From Nocardioides ganghwensis (GTDB lineage: Bacteria; Actinomycetota; Actinomycetes; Propionibacteriales; Nocardioidaceae): 64,000 nt of DNA. Below the pieces are notes generated by a model. It did no database searches. It was not told the DNA's origin and saw only the letters and a list, made by a program, of their open reading frames with translations. Where the stretch lies: positions 267,303 through 331,302 of the forward strand of contig NZ_JACXYX010000003.1 of assembly GCF_014779655.1 (NCBI RefSeq). Direction: 5' to 3'. Positions within the stretch are counted from its first letter, which is position 1; every line of letters starts with the position of its first letter. The position numbers and the translations under genes are program-made. Below are positions 46,035 to 53,692 of the stretch, piece after piece.

Positions 46035-47504
46035 TCAGGCCTCGCCGCTCGCGTGCTCGCCGGTGAGGAGCCACGTGCCGCCGGCGGCCTCGAGGACGTA
46101 GATGCTGTCGACCGGCGTCCCGCCGCGCGTGCCGGTGGCGTGGATGCCGAACCGCGGCACGGCCTGCGGGTCCTCGGGGTCGCGGACGAGCACGACCTCC
46201 ATCGTCGCGAAGTCGATCGGCTCGTCGCCGGACGCCGCGGGGAAGTCCTCGAGGCGCTGGCCCGCGATCGCCGACGCCGCCATCTCGCTGTCGCCCGCTG
46301 CCCGGGCGTCCGCCTCGATCATCAGGGCGGCCACGAGGTCGTGCGCCATCGCGTCGGCCTGGGAGGTGGCCGCGTCGCCGACGACCGTCGTGACGTCGTC
46401 GGAGACCGTGACGTCCGGGACCGCACTGTCGGGCACGTCCACGTCGGGACGCTCGGCCAGCGCGCCGGACGCGACGGCCGGCCCGGTCGACGCCGCCGTG
46501 CGCGCGGGCATGCCGGCGACCACCAGCGCGGCGAGGGCGACGGGCACCACCGCGGCGAGGCGTACGGGGGCCGACAGCGCGAGCGGCCGGTCGAGGCGCT
46601 CGGTGGCGAGGGTGAGGACGGGACGCAGCGCGCACACCGCCACCAGGCCGGCCAGCACGGCGACCTTGGCTCCGTACTCGGTCTGCATCGGGGCGAGCAG
46701 CAGCGCGCTGGCCAGCCCGACGGCGGCGCCGAAGACGATGCGCGGACGACGCTCGGTCGGCGAGGTCATCGGGTCGGTGATCATGAAGAGCATGAAGATG
46801 ACGACCTCCGGCGAGGTCGCCACGATCCACCAGAAGTCGGCGCCGCAGACCGGGGTGACGCTCCACCGCGCGGAGATGCAGTGGCCCGACAGGCTCAGCA
46901 CGGCGAGGCTGGTGGCGAAGACGCCCCAGAAGGCCAGCGACATCGGGAGCAGGCCCAGGCGCCGGGTCACGGTCAGGGCGCCGGTGGCGAGGATCAGGTA
47001 GACCACGACCATCTCCACCGACATCGGTCCCCACCAGAAGTCGAGCGGGTTGACCACCGTCGTGCCGAGGAGCAGGAAGCACGCCACCAACCCGAGGTTG
47101 GACGGGTTGACCACGGGGCGGCCGCGGAAGCGCAGCACGTGCTTGGACAGCAGCGCCAGTCCGGCGGTGGCGGCGAAGATGTACCACCCGTTCATGCTCC
47201 ACCAGTGGCCGTGCTCGGTGCCGTTGACGCGGAGCACGAGCGCGACACCGTTGCCGGTGAGCAGCGCGCTGGCCGGCCAGACGATCTCCTTGCGCTCCCA
47301 GAAGACCATCGGCACCTCGATCAGGGCGCACGTGCCCAGGCACACCAGGATCTGCGCGATCGACAGCTCCCAGCCGAGGAACGCCTGCCCCATCACCTGG
47401 ATCGACGTGATCGTGGCAGCCAGGTGCAGCCGCGGGTCGCGGATCGAGGGGAGGCGCACCGGGTAGCTGGTGCCCCGGATGCGAACGGAGCGAGCGGCTG
47501 GCAT
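46035..47504 (-). CDS. UnbU-like membrane protein (RnfD/NqrB-related)
   Basis: The 489-residue protein has about ten membrane helices in the first 370 residues with RnfD/NqrB-type features: RPVVNPSNLGLVACFLLLG, TVVNPLDFWWGPMSVEMVVV and FMLFMITDPMTSPTERRPR. In true RnfD/NqrB a Thr near the last of these carries covalent FMN. After the helices comes an extra soluble domain of about 110 residues (SDDVTTVVGDAATSQADAMA, GIHATGTRGGTPVDSIYVLE). This layout matches UnbU-type proteins of enediyne clusters. It is convergent with the UnbV-like and AhpD-like genes. The start is ATG at 47504; 47516 is possible. Confidence 0.75.
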   Translation of the reverse strand: MPAARSVRIRGTSYPVRLPSIRDPRLHLAATITSIQVMGQAFLGWELSIAQILVCLGTCALIEVPMVFWERKEIVWPASALLTGNGVALVLRVNGTEHGHWWSMNGWYIFAATAGLALLSKHVLRFRGRPVVNPSNLGLVACFLLLGTTVVNPLDFWWGPMSVEMVVVYLILATGALTVTRRLGLLPMSLAFWGVFATSLAVLSLSGHCISARWSVTPVCGADFWWIVATSPEVVIFMLFMITDPMTSPTERRPRIVFGAAVGLASALLLAPMQTEYGAKVAVLAGLVAVCALRPVLTLATERLDRPLALSAPVRLAAVVPVALAALVVAGMPARTAASTGPAVASGALAERPDVDVPDSAVPDVTVSDDVTTVVGDAATSQADAMAHDLVAALMIEADARAAGDSEMAASAIAGQRLEDFPAASGDEPIDFATMEVVLVRDPEDPQAVPRFGIHATGTRGGTPVDSIYVLEAAGGTWLLTGEHASGEA

Positions 47505-47580
47505 GGCCCGCACCATCCTGCCCGACGTACGTCGCGGTTGTCCCGGGTCGCGGGAGTTTCCCCAGCCCTGGGGCGTGGCC

Positions 47581-48366
47581 TCAGGCCGGCCAGTGGCCCG
47601 GCCGGGACAGGCCCGCCGGCAGGGCCGTGCCGACGTCGCCGCGGGCGGCGTTGACCTGCGGCTGGGTGAGGAAGAGGGCGGAGGAGAGGTCGCAGCCGCG
47701 GACGTCGGCGTCGCGGACGTCGGCGCCCAGCAGGTCGACGTCGTCGAGCTCCGCACCGCGGAGGTCGGCCCCGATCAGCAGCGCGCCGCGGAAGGTCCAG
47801 CCGCGCAGGTCGCCCGAGAGGCGCCGGCCCGCGAGATCGGCGCGGGTCCGGTCCGCGGCTGCCGGCCACCGACGGCGTACGCGGTCGCTGGCGTCGGCGA
47901 GCAGCTCGCCGACGCGCACGTGCAGGTCGTCGACGTCGACGAGCAGGAGCGGCTCGGGCTCGGCGGCGGTGAGGAGCTCGATCTCCTTGCGCACCGGGCC
48001 GGCGGCCGGGTCGGGGGAGCGGCGGTCGACCTCGTCGAGGTGGACGAGCATCTCGTGGAGCTGGCGCATCACCGACAGGACGGCGGCCATCTCGCCGAGG
48101 TTGTCCTGCTCGCGCCAGGAGACCCCGGCATAGGTGACCTGGGAGACCTGCTGACCGGCGCCGAAGCACTCGAAGACGGTGCAGCCGGGCCAGCCGTCCT
48201 GGCGGAGCGTGTCGTGGATGCCGCACCGGTCGTCGGGCAGCAGGTTGAGGCACGGGGTGCCGCTGGGCTTGTCGACGCCGAAGCCCGACGACGCGGCGAA
48301 GGGGAGGAGCACGCAGCACAGCCCGAAGCAGCGGGAGCAGTCAGAGCTCAGCTCGGGTGAGGCCAC
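47581..48366 (-). CDS. Pentapeptide-repeat protein with Cys-rich N-terminal domain
   Basis: The 261-residue protein has eight or more cysteines in the first 75 residues (SSDCSRCFGLCCVLLPFA, PCLNLLPDDRCGIHD, GCTVFECFGAG), which look like a metal-binding domain of the YkgJ kind. A helical middle follows (AVLSVMRQLHEMLVHLDEVD), and the C-terminal 70 residues show pentapeptide-repeat spacing (RADLAGRRLSGDLRGWTF, ALLIGADLRGAELDDVDLLG). The function is unknown. GTG at 48366 was chosen as it opens just before the Cys-rich part; upstream frame is not conserved. Confidence 0.72.
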   Translation of the reverse strand: MASPELSSDCSRCFGLCCVLLPFAASSGFGVDKPSGTPCLNLLPDDRCGIHDTLRQDGWPGCTVFECFGAGQQVSQVTYAGVSWREQDNLGEMAAVLSVMRQLHEMLVHLDEVDRRSPDPAAGPVRKEIELLTAAEPEPLLLVDVDDLHVRVGELLADASDRVRRRWPAAADRTRADLAGRRLSGDLRGWTFRGALLIGADLRGAELDDVDLLGADVRDADVRGCDLSSALFLTQPQVNAARGDVGTALPAGLSRPGHWPA

Positions 48367-48416
48367 CCGGGGATCGTCGCACGGGTGTGGTGAGGCGCCG
48401 TGGTCAAGCGCCGGGG

Positions 48417-48518
48417 TCAGGCGCCGTACCAGCCGTTCTGGATCGCGAAGGCGTTGACGAAGAGCAGGGCGATGAACAGGACCGCGATGAACCGGTTGTC
48501 GAAGATGAGCTTGCCCAT
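48417..48518 (-). CDS. 33-aa single-span membrane peptide
   Basis: The ORF encodes MGKLIFDNRFIAVLFIALLF plus 13 further residues ending in a Trp/Tyr/Gly tail. It has one membrane helix with charged ends. The ATG follows a purine-poor stretch, so the start rests on the coding pattern and the protein's shape. It lies 51 bp upstream of the pentapeptide-repeat gene on the same strand, so the two may be co-transcribed. I do not know the family. Confidence 0.55.
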   Translation of the reverse strand: MGKLIFDNRFIAVLFIALLFVNAFAIQNGWYGA

Positions 48519-48626
48519 AGCATCCAGAATGCCCGCTTGTTCGCGGAATCAAACAGTTGAAAGGTAAAGATTGCTCGGGGCGCATCGATATACCCCATTA
48601 GCGGTGGTGGGCAGCGATCTCCTCTC

Positions 48627-48667
48627 GGTGGTCGAGTAGCGAGCGCCAGCAGGCGTATCGAGACCCC
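48627..48667. repeat. Palindromic intergenic repeat (GTCGAGTAGCGAG...CGTATCGAGACC)
   Basis: The sequence GGTGGTCGAGTAGCGAGCGCC followed by AGCAGGCGTATCGAGACCCC has TCGAG-type complementary ends and a GC-rich centre. It looks like the extragenic palindromes frequent in Nocardioidaceae and related genomes. It ends one base before the -10 box of cobQ. Confidence 0.6.
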
Positions 48668-48673
48668 TAGGCT
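48668..48673 (+). promoter_or_regulatory. -10 box TAGGCT, leaderless cobQ start
   Basis: TAGGCT ends 7 bases before the GTG start of cobQ. No riboswitch or ribosome binding site is seen here, unlike the minus-strand cobalamin genes. Confidence 0.45.
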
Positions 48674-48680
48674 GGCGGCC

Positions 48681-50177
48681 GTGAGCGCGCTGCTGGTCGC
48701 CGGGACGACGTCGGACGCCGGCAAGACGATCGTGACGACCGCCCTGTGCCGGGCGTACGCCCGTCGGGGGGTGGAGGTCGCGCCCTTCAAGGCGCAGAAC
48801 ATGTCCAACAACTCGATGGTCTGCGCCACCCCTGACGGCCGCGGTGTCGAGATCGGCCGAGCGCAGTGGATCCAGGCGGTAGCGGCGGGCGCCGAGCCCG
48901 AGGCGGCGATGAACCCGGTCCTCCTCAAGCCCGGCGGTGACCGGCGCAGCCACGTCGTGGTGATGGGCCGGCCCGGCGGGACGATCGACTCCAAGGACTT
49001 CGTCGGCGGGCGCACCCACCTGCGCGACGCGGCGTACGCCGCCTTCGACGACCTCGCGTCCCGCTACGACCTGGTCGTGGTGGAGGGCGCGGGCAGCCCG
49101 GCCGAGATCAACCTGCGGGCGGGCGACTACGTCAACATGGGGCTGGCGCAGCACGGTGCGATCCCGACGGTCGTGGTCGGCGACATCGACCGCGGTGGCG
49201 TCTTCGCGGCCATGTTCGGCACGCTCGCGCTGCTGGACGCCGCGGACCAGGCGCTGGTCGCGGGCTTCGTGGTCAACAAGTTCCGCGGCGACGTCGACCT
49301 GCTGCGACCGGGGCTCGACCAGCTCCGCGAGCTGACCGGGCGCGAGGTCTACGGCGTGCTGCCGTGGCACCCCGACCTCTGGCTCGACTCCGAGGACGCG
49401 CTCGACCTCGCCGGTCGGCGGGCGAGCGAGGAGGAGACGCGGCTGCGGGTCGCGGTCGTACGGCTCCCCCGGATCTCGAACTTCACCGACGTCGACGCGC
49501 TGGGCATCGAGCCGGGCGTCGACGTGGTGTTCGCCTCCGACCCGCGGTCGCTCGCCGGGGCGGACCTCGTCGTGCTGCCCGGAACCCGGGCGACCCTCGA
49601 GGACCTCGCGTGGCTGCGCTCGCGCGGCCTCGACCGGGCCGTGCTCGACCACGCCGAAGCGGGCAGGCCGGTGCTCGGGATCTGCGGCGGCTTCCAGATG
49701 CTCGGCCGGCGGATCCTCGACCCGGCCGGCGTCGAGGGGGTCGCCGGCGCCGACGAGCCTGGGCTCGGGCTGCTCGACGTGACGACGACCTTCCGGGCCG
49801 ACAAGGTGCTGCGGCTGCCGACCGGCTCGGCCCTGGGTGCCGACGCCCACGGCTACGAGATCCACCACGGCCGGATCACCCGGCACGGCGGCGAGGAGTT
49901 CCTCGGCGGGGCTCGGTCGGGCGCGGTCCTCGGGACGATGTGGCACGGCAGCCTGGAGGGCGACCACCTGCGCCGCGCGCTGCTGGCGGAGGTGGCCGCG
50001 GCGGCGGGGACGGCGTACGAACCGTCGGACGTGAGCTTCGCCGAGCAGCGCGAGCGACGGCTGGACCTGCTCGGTGACCTGGCCGAGGAGCACCTCGACC
50101 TCGACGCGCTGCTCTCGCTGGCCCGCGAGGGTGCGCCGACCGGCCTGCCGTCGCTGGAGCCGGGAGCGTCGCAGTGA
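48681..50177 (+). CDS. cobQ: Cobyric acid synthase
   Basis: The 498-residue protein has the P-loop LLVAGTTSDAGKTIVTTALC, the CobQ/BioD pattern VEVAPFKAQNMSNNS, ILNKFRGD-type FVVNKFRGDVDLLRPGL, and a C-terminal glutaminase-like domain with the nucleophile in PVLGICGGFQMLGRRI and the His in GYEIHHGRI. It amidates adenosylcobyrinate a,c-diamide at four positions with glutamine and ATP. GTG start at 48681; it overlaps cobK by GTGA. Confidence 0.95.
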   Translation: MSALLVAGTTSDAGKTIVTTALCRAYARRGVEVAPFKAQNMSNNSMVCATPDGRGVEIGRAQWIQAVAAGAEPEAAMNPVLLKPGGDRRSHVVVMGRPGGTIDSKDFVGGRTHLRDAAYAAFDDLASRYDLVVVEGAGSPAEINLRAGDYVNMGLAQHGAIPTVVVGDIDRGGVFAAMFGTLALLDAADQALVAGFVVNKFRGDVDLLRPGLDQLRELTGREVYGVLPWHPDLWLDSEDALDLAGRRASEEETRLRVAVVRLPRISNFTDVDALGIEPGVDVVFASDPRSLAGADLVVLPGTRATLEDLAWLRSRGLDRAVLDHAEAGRPVLGICGGFQMLGRRILDPAGVEGVAGADEPGLGLLDVTTTFRADKVLRLPTGSALGADAHGYEIHHGRITRHGGEEFLGGARSGAVLGTMWHGSLEGDHLRRALLAEVAAAAGTAYEPSDVSFAEQRERRLDLLGDLAEEHLDLDALLSLAREGAPTGLPSLEPGASQ

Positions 50178-50908
50178 CCGTCCTGCTGCTCGGCGGGACG
50201 AGCGAGGCGCGCGATCTGGCGGTGCTGCTGGACGAGGCGGGAGTGGACTTCGTGTCGTCCCTGGCCGGTCGGGTCGAGCGGCCGCGGCTGCCGGTGGGCG
50301 AGGTGCGGATGGGCGGCTTCGGCGGGGTCGAGGGGCTCCGCTCGTGGCTCGCCGAGCACGGCGCGACCGCTGTCGTCGACGCGACCCACCCGTTCGCGGA
50401 GGGGATGTCCGCCAACGCCGTCGCGGCGTGCCGGGCGTCGGGCGTGCCGCTGCTGAGGCTGGCCCGTCCGGGCTGGGGCGACGCGCCGGGCGCGGACGGG
50501 TGGCACTGGGTGGACGACCACGCCGAGGCGGCCGCGCTGGCCGCGTCGCTCGGTCGGCGGCCGCTGCTCACCGTCGGGCGCCAGCCGCTCGGCCACTTCG
50601 TCGGACCGCTGGCCGGGCACCGGGCCGTGGTGCGCGTCGTCGACCCGCCCGAGATCGAGGTGCCGGAGCCGTGGCTGGTGATGCTGGACCGGGGCCCGTA
50701 CGACCTCGCCGGCGAGCTCGAGCTCCTCGCCGAGCACGCGATCGACGTGCTCGTCACCAAGGACTCCGGCGGCACCTACACCTGGCCCAAGATGGAGGCC
50801 GCAGGACAGCTCGGCGTGCCGGTCGTGGTCGTACGCCGGCGCGCGGAGGTGGACGGCGTGGAGACGGTGCCGGACGCCGCCGCGGCGCTGGTGTGGGTCG
50901 TATCGTGA
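50174..50908 (+). CDS. cobK: Precorrin-6A reductase
   Basis: The 244-residue protein begins TVLLLGGTSEARDLAVLLDE and has DATHPFAEGMSANAVAACR, LTVGRQPLGHF and VTKDSGGTYTWPKMEAAGQL, the conserved CobK blocks. It reduces precorrin-6A with NADPH in the oxygen-dependent cobalamin pathway. GTG at 50174 overlaps the cobQ stop by 4 bp, so the two are one operon. The presence of CobK rather than the anaerobic route alone supports the aerobic pathway. Confidence 0.93.
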   Translation: MTVLLLGGTSEARDLAVLLDEAGVDFVSSLAGRVERPRLPVGEVRMGGFGGVEGLRSWLAEHGATAVVDATHPFAEGMSANAVAACRASGVPLLRLARPGWGDAPGADGWHWVDDHAEAAALAASLGRRPLLTVGRQPLGHFVGPLAGHRAVVRVVDPPEIEVPEPWLVMLDRGPYDLAGELELLAEHAIDVLVTKDSGGTYTWPKMEAAGQLGVPVVVVRRRAEVDGVETVPDAAAALVWVVS

Positions 50909-50912
50909 AGGC

Positions 50913-51413
50913 ATGTCGACCCCGGGCCTGAACCCCGCCTCGCCCCTCAAGCTCCAGTTCCCGCAGTCGCTCGCGGTCTACGACGACTACGCCAAGGCGC
51001 AGAAGAGCGTGGACTTCCTCGCCGACTCGGACTTCCCCGTCGACCAGCTGATGATCGTCGGCACCGACCTCAAGCGCATCGAGCGCGTCACGGGCCGGCT
51101 CACCTGGTCGAAGATCGCGGTCGGAGGCATCGCGTCCGGGCTGTGGTTCGGCATCTTCATCGGGCTGATCTTCGCGCTGTTCACCGAGGAGGGCCTCTGG
51201 CAGGTGCTGCTCAGCACGGCCTTCATCGGTGCGACCTTCGGCCTGGTCTGGGCGCTCATCGGCTATGCCTTCACCCGCGGCCAGCGTGACTTCTCCTCGG
51301 TCACGCAGGTCGTGGCGACGAAGTACGAGGTGCTGGTGGAGCACAAGGAGGCCGCCCGCGCGCGCGAGCTGCTCGCCGGGCTGCCGGGCGCGCTGCCCGA
51401 CCCGTTCGCCTGA
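50913..51413 (+). CDS. General stress protein 17M-like membrane protein
   Basis: The 166-residue protein has an N-terminal soluble part (LAVYDDYAKAQKSVDFLADS, LMIVGTDLKRIERVTGRLTW) typical of the general-stress-protein-17M-like domain, then two glycine-rich membrane segments (GIFIGLIFALF and FIGATFGLVWALIGYAF). The role is unknown. It starts 4 bp after cobK and may be transcribed with it, but nothing ties it to cobalamin. Confidence 0.82.
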   Translation: MSTPGLNPASPLKLQFPQSLAVYDDYAKAQKSVDFLADSDFPVDQLMIVGTDLKRIERVTGRLTWSKIAVGGIASGLWFGIFIGLIFALFTEEGLWQVLLSTAFIGATFGLVWALIGYAFTRGQRDFSSVTQVVATKYEVLVEHKEAARARELLAGLPGALPDPFA

Positions 51414-51512
51414 GTCACGACGGTCGGCGGCGTAGGTGCGCGGACACAACTGCGTGCGGGGCGCCGTGCTGAGCGTGCCCGGAGCGGCGCGGCCGGACTT
51501 CTGTCCGCGCGT

Positions 51513-52445
51513 CTACGTGCGGGCGGCGCGAAGCGAGGCGAGGGCCGCGATCACGACCGCCCCGAAGCCGACCGCGTCGGCCAGGCGTACGGCGCGGGCG
51601 ATGTCGGCGCGGGTCGGCGGCGGGCCGTCGCCGAGGATGACCCGGTCCTCGGTGCCGTGGGCGTAGTGGTTGCGGCCCCCGAGGCGTACGCCGAGCGCGC
51701 CGGCGAACGCCGCCTCGACGACCCCGGCGTTGGGGCTGGGGTGGCGACGCGCGTCGCGGCGCCAGGCGTGGAGTGCCGCTGACGGGCGACCGCCGACGAC
51801 CGGGGCGAGCGCGGCCGCGAGCTGACCGCTGAGCCGGGCGCCGGGGAGGTTGAGCAGGTCGTCGAGGCGCGCGGACGCCCACCCGAACCGGCCGTAGCGC
51901 TCGCCCCGGTGGCCGACCATCGCGTCGAGGGTGTTGACCGCGCGGTGGCCCAGCAGGCCGGGGACGCCGAGCAGCGCACCCCAGACGAGCGGGGCGACGA
52001 CGGCGTCGGAGGTGTTCTCGGCGACCGACTCGACAGTGGCACGGCTGACCTCGGCCTCGTCGAGGACGGAGGTGTCGCGGCCGACGAGGTGGGTGAGGCG
52101 TTGCCGCGCGCCGGGCAGGTCGTCGGCGGCGAGGAGGCCGTGGACGGCCCGCGCCTCGCGGCCGAGCGACGTGCCGCCGAGCACGGTCCACGTCGCGGCC
52201 GCGGTGACGAGCGTGTGGGCGAGGGGGTGGCCCCTCGCCCGTCGCTCCAGGCCGAGACCGCCCCCCGCGACGGCCCCGGCCAGGAGGGCCAGGTGCAGCA
52301 GGCCGCGTGCCCGCGAGTCGGCGTACGTGCGCCTCTCGAGGGCGGCAGCGGCGCTGCCGAAGATCGCCACGGGGTGCCCGCGGCGTGGGTCGCCGAAGCG
52401 ACGGTCGGCGAGGTGGCCGAGCAGGAGACCGAGTGCTCGACTCAC
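51513..52445 (-). CDS. cobD: Adenosylcobinamide-phosphate synthase
   Basis: The 310-residue membrane protein has RALGLLLGHLADRRFGDPRR at the N-terminus and the conserved SVAENTSDAVVAPLVWGALL, RAVNTLDAMVGHRGERYGRF and SPNAGVVEAAFAGALGVRLG blocks of CobD/CbiB. It attaches the aminopropanol (phosphate) side arm to adenosylcobyrate. I chose GTG at 52445, which gives MSRALGLLLG. An in-frame GTG at 52460 has GAGGA at suitable spacing, but both lie in a palindromic repeat. It is the last gene of the minus-strand cobalamin set. Confidence 0.88.
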   Translation of the reverse strand: MSRALGLLLGHLADRRFGDPRRGHPVAIFGSAAAALERRTYADSRARGLLHLALLAGAVAGGGLGLERRARGHPLAHTLVTAAATWTVLGGTSLGREARAVHGLLAADDLPGARQRLTHLVGRDTSVLDEAEVSRATVESVAENTSDAVVAPLVWGALLGVPGLLGHRAVNTLDAMVGHRGERYGRFGWASARLDDLLNLPGARLSGQLAAALAPVVGGRPSAALHAWRRDARRHPSPNAGVVEAAFAGALGVRLGGRNHYAHGTEDRVILGDGPPPTRADIARAVRLADAVGFGAVVIAALASLRAART

Positions 52446-52448
52446 CCT

Positions 52449-52487
52449 TGGTTCCGACACGCTCGTTCCTCGCTGCTCAACCAGCGG
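52449..52487. repeat. Palindromic repeat GGTT(T/C)CGACACG...GCTCAACC at the cobD start
   Basis: The plus strand reads GGTTCCGACACGCTCGTTCC then TCGCTGCTCAACCAGCG, a copy of the repeat found at 55272 and 58177. Read on the minus strand it supplies GAGGAACGAGCGTG, a ribosome-binding-like purine stretch and a GTG in frame with cobD. Confidence 0.7.
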
Positions 52488-52491
52488 GGGC

Positions 52492-53286
52492 TCACAGCGC
52501 CGCGGCGTACGCGCGCTGCGCCTCGACCGCCGCCTGCCGGCGCCAGCTGCGGTCGACGAGCGCCGTGAGGGCGGCACCGATCACCGCCCACATCGCCAGC
52601 AGGGTCAGCAGGGACGAGATCCGGAAGTCCCACAGGATGCTCGCCGGGAAGCCGCCGAGCTCGTCGACCTTCGGGAAGGCCAGCGCGGCGACGGTGACCA
52701 CGACGACGTACGCCGCGGCGCCGGCGATCGTGCCCGGCACCCCGCTCCACCGGCGAGCGGCCCAGCGGGCGACCGCGACAGCGGCGAGGACCCCGAGCAC
52801 CGACACCGTGACGAAGCCGAACCAGAGCGCGGTGCGGCTGTCGATGGTCTCGCCGGAGCCGACGGCGGGTGGCGTGGCGGGGTACTTCAGGAACGGGACG
52901 ACGCTGAACGACACCGCCCCGAGCAGCGCGACCAGCCCGGTGCTCGCCGCCGGTCGGAGGCTGCCGAGGCGGCCGAGGCCGACCGCGGCCAGCAGACCGG
53001 TGAGGCCGCCGAGGACCACGCCGATCGCGAGGGTGCCGGTGGCGAGGCCGAGGGTCGACTGCGTGGTGCGGGAGATCGCCGCGTCGTCGTGGGAGTGGGA
53101 GTGCGAGACCGACCCGGAAGCGGCGGCCTCGTCCTCGTGGTGGTGGTCTGCAGTGGCGCCTGCGGACTCGAGTGCGATGGCACGGTCGACCTGCGGCTCC
53201 CCGACGGTGTACGCCACGACGAACGCGGCGACACCGGCGAGGAGACCGGCAAGGAGACCGTGCACCAGGAAGGTGCGGGTGGTCAT
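52492..53286 (-). CDS. cbtA: Cobalt transporter subunit CbtA
   Basis: The 264-residue membrane protein begins MTTRTFLVHGLLAGLLAGVA, has five or so hydrophobic segments and a histidine-rich loop near the N-terminus (ADHHHEDEAA and VSHSHSHDD), which should bind metal. This matches CbtA, the larger half of the CbtAB cobalt importer. It lies directly after cbtB and downstream of a cobalamin riboswitch, so uptake should be shut off when cobalamin is ample. Confidence 0.88.
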   Translation of the reverse strand: MTTRTFLVHGLLAGLLAGVAAFVVAYTVGEPQVDRAIALESAGATADHHHEDEAAASGSVSHSHSHDDAAISRTTQSTLGLATGTLAIGVVLGGLTGLLAAVGLGRLGSLRPAASTGLVALLGAVSFSVVPFLKYPATPPAVGSGETIDSRTALWFGFVTVSVLGVLAAVAVARWAARRWSGVPGTIAGAAAYVVVVTVAALAFPKVDELGGFPASILWDFRISSLLTLLAMWAVIGAALTALVDRSWRRQAAVEAQRAYAAAL

Positions 53287-53296
53287 CCGTGGGTGA

Positions 53297-53524
53297 TCAG
53301 TGGCAGGGGAAGCCGAGCAGGTGCCGGCCGTCGTGGACCCACTCGTGGATCGCGGTGCCCTCGGGGATCGTGATCGCGCCCTGGACCGAGCTGATCAGCA
53401 CCAGGACCGACATGGCGAACAGCGCGCCGAGGACCAGCCAGGGAGCGAGCTCCCGCAGCGGGATGGCGAGGTCGGACGGTGACAGGGAGCCCGCCGAGGC
53501 AGGGCTGGAGATGGCGTGCGCCAT
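53297..53524 (-). CDS. cbtB: Cobalt transporter subunit CbtB
   Basis: The 75-residue protein has one membrane helix (APWLVLGALFAMSVLVLISS) and the C-terminal histidine motif IHEWVHDGRHLLGFPCH, typical of CbtB. AAGGAGG lies 5 bases before the ATG at 53524. It is the first gene after the cobalamin riboswitch at 53583-53692 and is followed 10 bp later by cbtA. Confidence 0.92.
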   Translation of the reverse strand: MAHAISSPASAGSLSPSDLAIPLRELAPWLVLGALFAMSVLVLISSVQGAITIPEGTAIHEWVHDGRHLLGFPCH

Positions 53525-53582
53525 GGTTCCTCCTTCGGGATGAAAGCGTCCCGGGTCGATGGGGAGTGACTTCCAGTCCGTC

Positions 53583-53692
53583 GGGTCTGACTTCACCGCT
53601 CGGTGTGGCTGAGCGATGTCACAGTAGCGCCACTGCGCCGGATTCCCACCGGCTTCCTCAGGACTGGGTGCGTGGAGCGTAGCGCACCCAGC
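53583..53692 (-). promoter_or_regulatory. Cobalamin riboswitch upstream of cbtB, embedded in cobB-cobC
   Basis: On the minus strand the conserved core GGAAGCCGGTGGGAATCCGGC is at 53657-53637, followed by GCAGTGGCGCTACTGTGAC, as in the B12 element. A hairpin with a 9-bp perfect stem, CTGGGTGCG/CGCACCCAG (53664-53691), precedes the core. GTCAGACCC, at 53591-53583, closes the element. It should sense adenosylcobalamin and lower cbtBA expression. All but the last 10 bases lie inside the 3' coding end of cobB-cobC. Confidence 0.9.

Noticed and set aside
48519..48680. Cobalamin riboswitch upstream of cobQ
   Set aside because: The GCCGGTG...AATCCGGC core is absent; only a palindromic repeat and a -10 box are present.
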